DNA of 10,397 nucleotides. It comes from Planctomycetes bacterium UBA1135 (GTDB lineage: Bacteria > Planctomycetota > UBA1135). The notes beneath the pieces are model-generated. The model did no database searches. It was not told the DNA's origin and saw only the letters and a program-made list of their open reading frames with translations. Both the position numbers and the translations under genes were made by a program. Shown in pieces: positions 6,200 to 10,397 of this stretch (positions are counted from its first letter, which is position 1; the number at the start of each line of letters is the position of its first letter). The stretch is from contig DCAK01000121.1 of NCBI GenBank assembly GCA_002311925.1, positions 1 to 10,397 of the forward strand, read 5' to 3'.

Positions 6200-9100
6200 A
6201 TGGGCCGTTTGCTTCCTGTCGGTCAGGCCTTTCTTTGCCTGGGACTTGCGGGTGCCACCGCTGGCACGGCGGCCCTCCTTTCGGTGGAGGAGGTGAGTTT
6301 CGGCCGGGATATACGCCCTCTTCTTTCGAACCACTGTTTCCAGTGCCACGGGCCCGACCCCGGGGCCCGGCAGGAGAACCTCAGGCTGGACCTGAGGGAG
6401 GAAGCCACCGCCGACCGTGGTGGTTACGCGGCCATCGTTCCCGGGGATGCGGAGGCCAGCGAAATGTGGAGGCGCATCAACGCCGACCATGTCGAGGACC
6501 GCATGCCGCCGGTGGACGGGCCCAAGCCCCAACTCACCGAGGCGGAAAAGGAACTTGTCCGACGCTGGATTGAGGATGGGGCCGTCTACGAGGGCCACTG
6601 GGCCTTCAAACCGCCCGGACGCCCTCCTGTTCCTGAAGTGGCCGACTCCTCCTGGCCCCGGAACAGCATTGATTCCTTCATTCTTAGCCGCCTTGAAAGG
6701 GAGGGGCTGCCTCCAAACCCCGAAGAGTCTGAACCCGCAAAGCTGCTGCGTCGAGTATTTCTGGATTTGACCGGTTTACCACCCACCCCGGAGGAATACG
6801 CAGCCTTCCTTGCGGACATTGAACCGGGGGTCTACGAACGCTGGGTGGACCGAATCTTGACGGAAGAGCCTTATGTCACCCGTTATGCCGAGCGTATGAC
6901 ACTCCCTTGGCTTGACGCCGCCCGCTACGCCGACACGAACGGAATCCATATGGATGCCGGGAGACAGATGTGGGCCTGGCGCGACTGGGTGTTGCGGGCG
7001 TTTCGAGACAACATGCCCTTTGATCAGTTCATCATTGAGCAGTTGGCCGGAGACCTTCTGCCAGACGCGACATTGGATCAGCAGGTTGCGAGTGGCTTCC
7101 ATCGCAACCATGTCATCACCGATGAAGGCGGAGCCATCGACGCGGAGTATCTCGTTGAATACTCCGTGGACCGGGTGGACACGACCGGTTCGGTTTTCAT
7201 GGGCTTGACCGTGGGTTGTGCGCGTTGCCACGACCACAAGTTCGACCCCGTTACCCAGGAGGATTACTACTCCCTCTTCGCCTACTTCAACTCGAATGAC
7301 GAGGTGGGGCTCTACCCTCAGGTCCAGGATGTTCAGCGGGCGTTCCGCCCCTTCATCCAGGTTCCAAGCTCCGGGCAAACCATGCGGCTGGATGCCCTGA
7401 AAGCCGAACTGCATGTCGTGGAAGCCTCGCTGAAGGAACCCTCAGCCGAAGACGCGGCGGCTTATGCGGAATTCCTGGCCACCACTTCCGAGAATTACGG
7501 GGTGGTCTGGGCCGCTACCGAGACTTTGGCAGCCGAAGCATCGGCCGGTTCCACGATGACTATCAAGGAGGACGGCTCAGTTCTTGTCTCCGGGGTGAAC
7601 CCCGACAAGGAGGACCACGTCCTGACTTTTCGAACTGAGGGGACAAATCTCCGCACACTCCTCTTCGAGGCTTTGCCTGACCCTTCCCTTCCCAATGGGG
7701 GGGTGGGTAGAGCAGGGAATTCCAATGCGGTCATGACTGGGTTCAGGGCCGAAGCCGTATCTGTCGACGACCCCGCCCTGTCCAGGGAATTGGACCTCGT
7801 CTGGGCTTGGGCCGACCACGAGCAGCCCGGTTCGGGGTTCGACTACGAGATTGTCAATCTCCTCAAACCTTTTCGGAACGACACGACGGGCTGGGCGGTG
7901 AATGCCCACGTGGTTCCCGGAGGTAGGACCGGCCTCTTCCTGGTGGATGAACCCTTCGGATGGCCAGGTGGCACGGAACTGCGTATCACTCTGGGCTACC
8001 AATCCACATACGCCAAGCATGCCCTTGGCAGAGTTCGGGTGACGCCGGGGACGATATCCGATGCTGGGCTCGATGCCCTGCCGGTTGCGGATTCTGCCTG
8101 GTATGGAACCTGGCCCTACGACCCTGAGAGCAAGTATTCAGGCTACGACCAGATTTTTGGGCCGGAAGCTGATTCGACCATCGATTTCGACAAGAAGTAC
8201 CCGCCCTCCGACTATTCCTGGGTCGTGGTGAATGGTCTTGCCGACGGCAAGGTCAACGGCAACCTCCCCGCGGGGGAGAAGGTCTCCTTCGCGGGCAAAA
8301 GGTTTTTCGTTCCTTCCGATCGAACGGTGGAATTCTCTCTTGGAAGCGATGATGGCGTCCAAGTCTTTCTTGATGGAAAGCAGGTGTTCGAGAACCGCAT
8401 TGACCGCGGAGCCCTTCCCGACCAGGATCGACTTACCCTCGACCTCACGGCCGGCGAACACACTTTGGTCTTGAAAATCGTGAACACGGGAGGGGTAGGC
8501 GGCTACTACTGGGAGGCTCGTCCGGAGGAATCTGTTCTAGTGGGGTCGACGGTTTTTGGCCTGGTGAAGGATGCTGTCCGGGAACGGGGTGCGAACGACC
8601 TTGCCACTCGGGTTTCCGATGAATGGAGAGGCCGATACTCCCCGGTATTTCGCGAGAAGAAGGAGCGGGCCGCCAGCATTTCCAAGGAAATGGGCGATTT
8701 AGGGAAATCCATCCCCTTGACCATGGTCATGAGAGAACGGGCTGAGCGACGTCAAACCTATGTCCTGATGCGGGGTCAGTACGACCAACCCGACATGAAT
8801 CATCCGGTAGAGCGGGGGATTCCTCCCTCTCTCGGTGCTCTTCCCGAGGGCGCACCCGACGATCGCCGTGGGCTGGCCTTCTGGATGACCTCTCCTGGCA
8901 ATCCTCTGGTCTCCCGCGTGTTCGTCAACCGATTCTGGGAGTTGGTTTTTGGCACGGGAATCGTTGCTACCAGCGAGGACTTCGGGATGCAGGGCGAGTG
9001 GCCTTCCCATCCCGAGCTTTTGGATTGGCTCGCTGTGGAATTCCGCGAAAGCGGTTGGGACGTCAAGGCCATGATGCGGCTGTTGGTGACCTCGAGCACC

Positions 9101-9811
9101 TATCGTCAGTCCTCCAATCTCAGGCCCGAAGCGGTTCGCGAGGACCCTGGAACTCGGCTGCTCTCCTCTTACCCCCGTCGCCGCTTGGGAGCCGAGGAGA
9201 TTCGTGACCAAGCCCTCCACCTGTCGGGGCTTCTGGTCGAACAAATGGGGGGACCTTCGGTGAAGCCCTATCAGCCCGCCGGTCTCTGGGAGGAGATTGC
9301 CATGCCCCAGTCGAACACTCGGGTTTTTGTGCGCGGGGACGGCGACGACCTTTGGAGGCGCAGCATGTACACCTATTGGAAACGGGCCTGTCCTCCCCCT
9401 TCGCTCCTTACCCTGGACGCTCCCACTCGGGAGTTCTGCACCATTCGGAGAAGTACCACCAATACGCCTCTTCAGGCCCTCGTTCTCTGGAACGACCCCC
9501 AGTTCGTGGAAGCGGCCCGAGTCCTGGCCCAGCGAACCTTCATGGCTGCCGGTGAGGACATCCAGGCAGGAATCAATGGGATGTTCCTGCGTTGCACGGG
9601 TCGAGCACCGAGCGCCCCTGAAGCAGAGCGCCTCCAGAAAGCCTTTCACTCTTTCCTCGAACGTTATACATCAGCGCCCGAGGAAGCCACCAAGCTCCTC
9701 GAGGTGGGCGAAGCGGAAGTTCCGGGCAGCATGGATGCCCCGAAACTTGCGGCTTGGACGCTCCTTGCCAATGCCCTGTTGTCTCTTGATGAAGTCATTA
9801 CACGCACCTGA
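6200..9811 (+). CDS. Planctomycete-type diheme cytochrome with PSCyt1, DUF1549, PA14-like and DUF1553 domains
   Basis: This 1203-residue exported protein has the PSCyt1-DUF1549-DUF1553 architecture; its biochemical role is not established. Residues 1-24 form a Sec signal peptide. PSCyt1 has CFQCH at 46-50 and M102 in RMPP as the probable distal heme ligand. DUF1549 spans about 154-370 ([19 protein letters not shown]) and ends with a second heme motif, CARCH at 340-344, followed by the usual DHKFDP. Residues about 450-620 are a beta-rich region I cannot assign firmly. About 669-775 is PA14-like ([15 protein letters not shown] near 713), a fold often linked to sugar binding. DUF1553 runs from about 891 ([13 protein letters not shown]) toward the C-terminus, including [12 protein letters not shown]. 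The frame is open back to 6065, but the ATG at 6200 is chosen because the signal peptide begins there and it lies two bases after the upstream stop. No Shine-Dalgarno is visible, so translation probably depends on coupling. The downstream partner is the DUF1501 protein. Confidence 0.93.
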   Translation: MGRLLPVGQAFLCLGLAGATAGTAALLSVEEVSFGRDIRPLLSNHCFQCHGPDPGARQENLRLDLREEATADRGGYAAIVPGDAEASEMWRRINADHVEDRMPPVDGPKPQLTEAEKELVRRWIEDGAVYEGHWAFKPPGRPPVPEVADSSWPRNSIDSFILSRLEREGLPPNPEESEPAKLLRRVFLDLTGLPPTPEEYAAFLADIEPGVYERWVDRILTEEPYVTRYAERMTLPWLDAARYADTNGIHMDAGRQMWAWRDWVLRAFRDNMPFDQFIIEQLAGDLLPDATLDQQVASGFHRNHVITDEGGAIDAEYLVEYSVDRVDTTGSVFMGLTVGCARCHDHKFDPVTQEDYYSLFAYFNSNDEVGLYPQVQDVQRAFRPFIQVPSSGQTMRLDALKAELHVVEASLKEPSAEDAAAYAEFLATTSENYGVVWAATETLAAEASAGSTMTIKEDGSVLVSGVNPDKEDHVLTFRTEGTNLRTLLFEALPDPSLPNGGVGRAGNSNAVMTGFRAEAVSVDDPALSRELDLVWAWADHEQPGSGFDYEIVNLLKPFRNDTTGWAVNAHVVPGGRTGLFLVDEPFGWPGGTELRITLGYQSTYAKHALGRVRVTPGTISDAGLDALPVADSAWYGTWPYDPESKYSGYDQIFGPEADSTIDFDKKYPPSDYSWVVVNGLADGKVNGNLPAGEKVSFAGKRFFVPSDRTVEFSLGSDDGVQVFLDGKQVFENRIDRGALPDQDRLTLDLTAGEHTLVLKIVNTGGVGGYYWEARPEESVLVGSTVFGLVKDAVRERGANDLATRVSDEWRGRYSPVFREKKERAASISKEMGDLGKSIPLTMVMRERAERRQTYVLMRGQYDQPDMNHPVERGIPPSLGALPEGAPDDRRGLAFWMTSPGNPLVSRVFVNRFWELVFGTGIVATSEDFGMQGEWPSHPELLDWLAVEFRESGWDVKAMMRLLVTSSTYRQSSNLRPEAVREDPGTRLLSSYPRRRLGAEEIRDQALHLSGLLVEQMGGPSVKPYQPAGLWEEIAMPQSNTRVFVRGDGDDLWRRSMYTYWKRACPPPSLLTLDAPTREFCTIRRSTTNTPLQALVLWNDPQFVEAARVLAQRTFMAAGEDIQAGINGMFLRCTGRAPSAPEAERLQKAFHSFLERYTSAPEEATKLLEVGEAEVPGSMDAPKLAAWTLLANALLSLDEVITRT

Positions 9812-9815
9812 ATCC

Positions 9816-10397
9816 ATGAACGATTCCGCCCCGCTCGACCCTCTCGCTGAACATCGCCTGATGCTCACCAGGCGGAGGTTCTTCGGCTTGACCGCGAGCA
9901 GCCTGGGAGCAGGATTCGGCGCCCTCGCCCTGGATTCCCTCGGAGCCAGGGAATCATCGAGGGTTGGAACCTTGGGACCTCATTTCAGGCCCAAAGCCAA
10001 GAGGGTCATCTACCTCCACATGGAGGGTGCGCCCAGCCAGCTTGACTTGTATGACTACAAGCCTGGCCTCCGCGACCGCTTCGACCAGGATTTTCCCGAA
10101 TCCATCCACCAGGGACAGCGCCTGACGACCATGACCTCGGGCCAGTCTCGCTTTCCCATCGCACCGTCGGTGTTCGAGTTCTCCCAGCACGGTCGAAGCG
10201 GCGCATGGTTCTCGGAGCTCTTGCCCCATACGGCGTCGATGGCCGACGACATCGCCGTCATTCGGTCGATGCACACCGATGCCATCAATCACGAGCCGGC
10301 GATCACCTTCATCCAGACCGGTCAGCAGGTCGAGGGCCGGCCCTGTATCGGTGCGTGGTTCGCCTACGGTCTCGGCAGCATGAACGAGAACCTGCCC
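9816..10397 (+). CDS. Tat-exported DUF1501 protein, 3' end beyond the window
   Basis: The first 194 codons are present and the frame runs off the right edge. T18-R19-R20-R21-F22-F23 is a twin-arginine motif followed by a hydrophobic alanine/glycine/leucine stretch, giving a Tat signal. The mature part matches DUF1501 closely: [20 protein letters not shown] (62-81), [20 protein letters not shown] (133-152), [17 protein letters not shown] (153-169) and [15 protein letters not shown] (174-188). DUF1501 is placed in the alkaline phosphatase/sulfatase-like superfamily, but its reaction is not established; the metal-binding C-terminal part is outside the window. It starts four bases after the DUF1553-type cytochrome gene, the usual neighbour of this family, without a recognisable Shine-Dalgarno. 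An in-frame ATG at 9861 (Met16) would also keep the Tat motif, but an N-terminal stretch before the twin arginines is normal for the family, so 9816 is preferred. Confidence 0.92.
   Translation, partial: MNDSAPLDPLAEHRLMLTRRRFFGLTASSLGAGFGALALDSLGARESSRVGTLGPHFRPKAKRVIYLHMEGAPSQLDLYDYKPGLRDRFDQDFPESIHQGQRLTTMTSGQSRFPIAPSVFEFSQHGRSGAWFSELLPHTASMADDIAVIRSMHTDAINHEPAITFIQTGQQVEGRPCIGAWFAYGLGSMNENLP

Noticed and set aside
7697..7703. Run of seven G as a possible frameshift or slippage site
   Set aside because: The reading frame and family similarity resume on both sides without interruption.
8044..8053. Ten bases (GCCGGGGACG) identical to tRNA positions 44-53, a possible att copy
   Set aside because: The match is only ten GC-rich bases inside a coding region, does not extend through the T arm or CCA, and is compatible with chance.
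8699..9649. 316-codon open frame on the - strand inside the DUF1553-type gene
   Set aside because: It is antisense to clear DUF1553 coding sequence, shows no recognisable domain, and is expected from GC-rich codon use on the real strand.

Overview
The window looks like a chromosomal piece from a member of the Planctomycetota/Verrucomicrobiota (PVC) group. This rests on protein families: one operon carries domain sets nearly confined to these phyla, namely PSCyt1-type cytochrome domains with DUF1587/1595/1592/1588/1585, DUF1552 (HXXSHH), PSCyt1-DUF1549-DUF1553 and DUF1501. The sequence does not settle the genus or even the phylum within PVC. The operon is GC-rich (39 of 60 bases in one sampled line), while sampled lines of the esterase gene are clearly lower (27 and 30 of 60).

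Layout from left to right: the 3' part of a tRNA-Arg(CCU) on the + strand (1-56); a tail-to-tail secreted SASA-family esterase on the - strand (67-1278); a 161-base divergent intergenic region with two overlapping, mutually exclusive hairpins just upstream of the operon's ribosome binding site; then four tightly packed + strand genes to the right edge. These are a 1131-residue diheme DUF1592-type cytochrome (1440-4835), a Tat-exported DUF1552 protein (4854-6197), a 1203-residue diheme DUF1549/DUF1553 cytochrome with a PA14-like insert (6200-9811), and the first 194 codons of a Tat-exported DUF1501 protein (9816-10397, cut by the window end).

The four genes form two 'cytochrome plus Tat partner' pairs in tandem: DUF1592-type with DUF1552, and DUF1553-type with DUF1501. 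Each pair type is common alone in PVC genomes. Gaps of 18, 2 and 4 bases, with no convincing Shine-Dalgarno before the second to fourth genes, point to one transcript with translational coupling. The cytochromes carry Sec signal peptides and two CxxCH motifs each (four potential hemes in all), while their partners carry twin-arginine signals, so all four products should meet outside the cytoplasm. The biochemical role of these families is not established. The carbohydrate-binding-like inserts and the divergent esterase make a role in handling (acetylated) glycans a reasonable but unproven guess. No mobile element, CRISPR array, rRNA or intrinsic terminator was seen.
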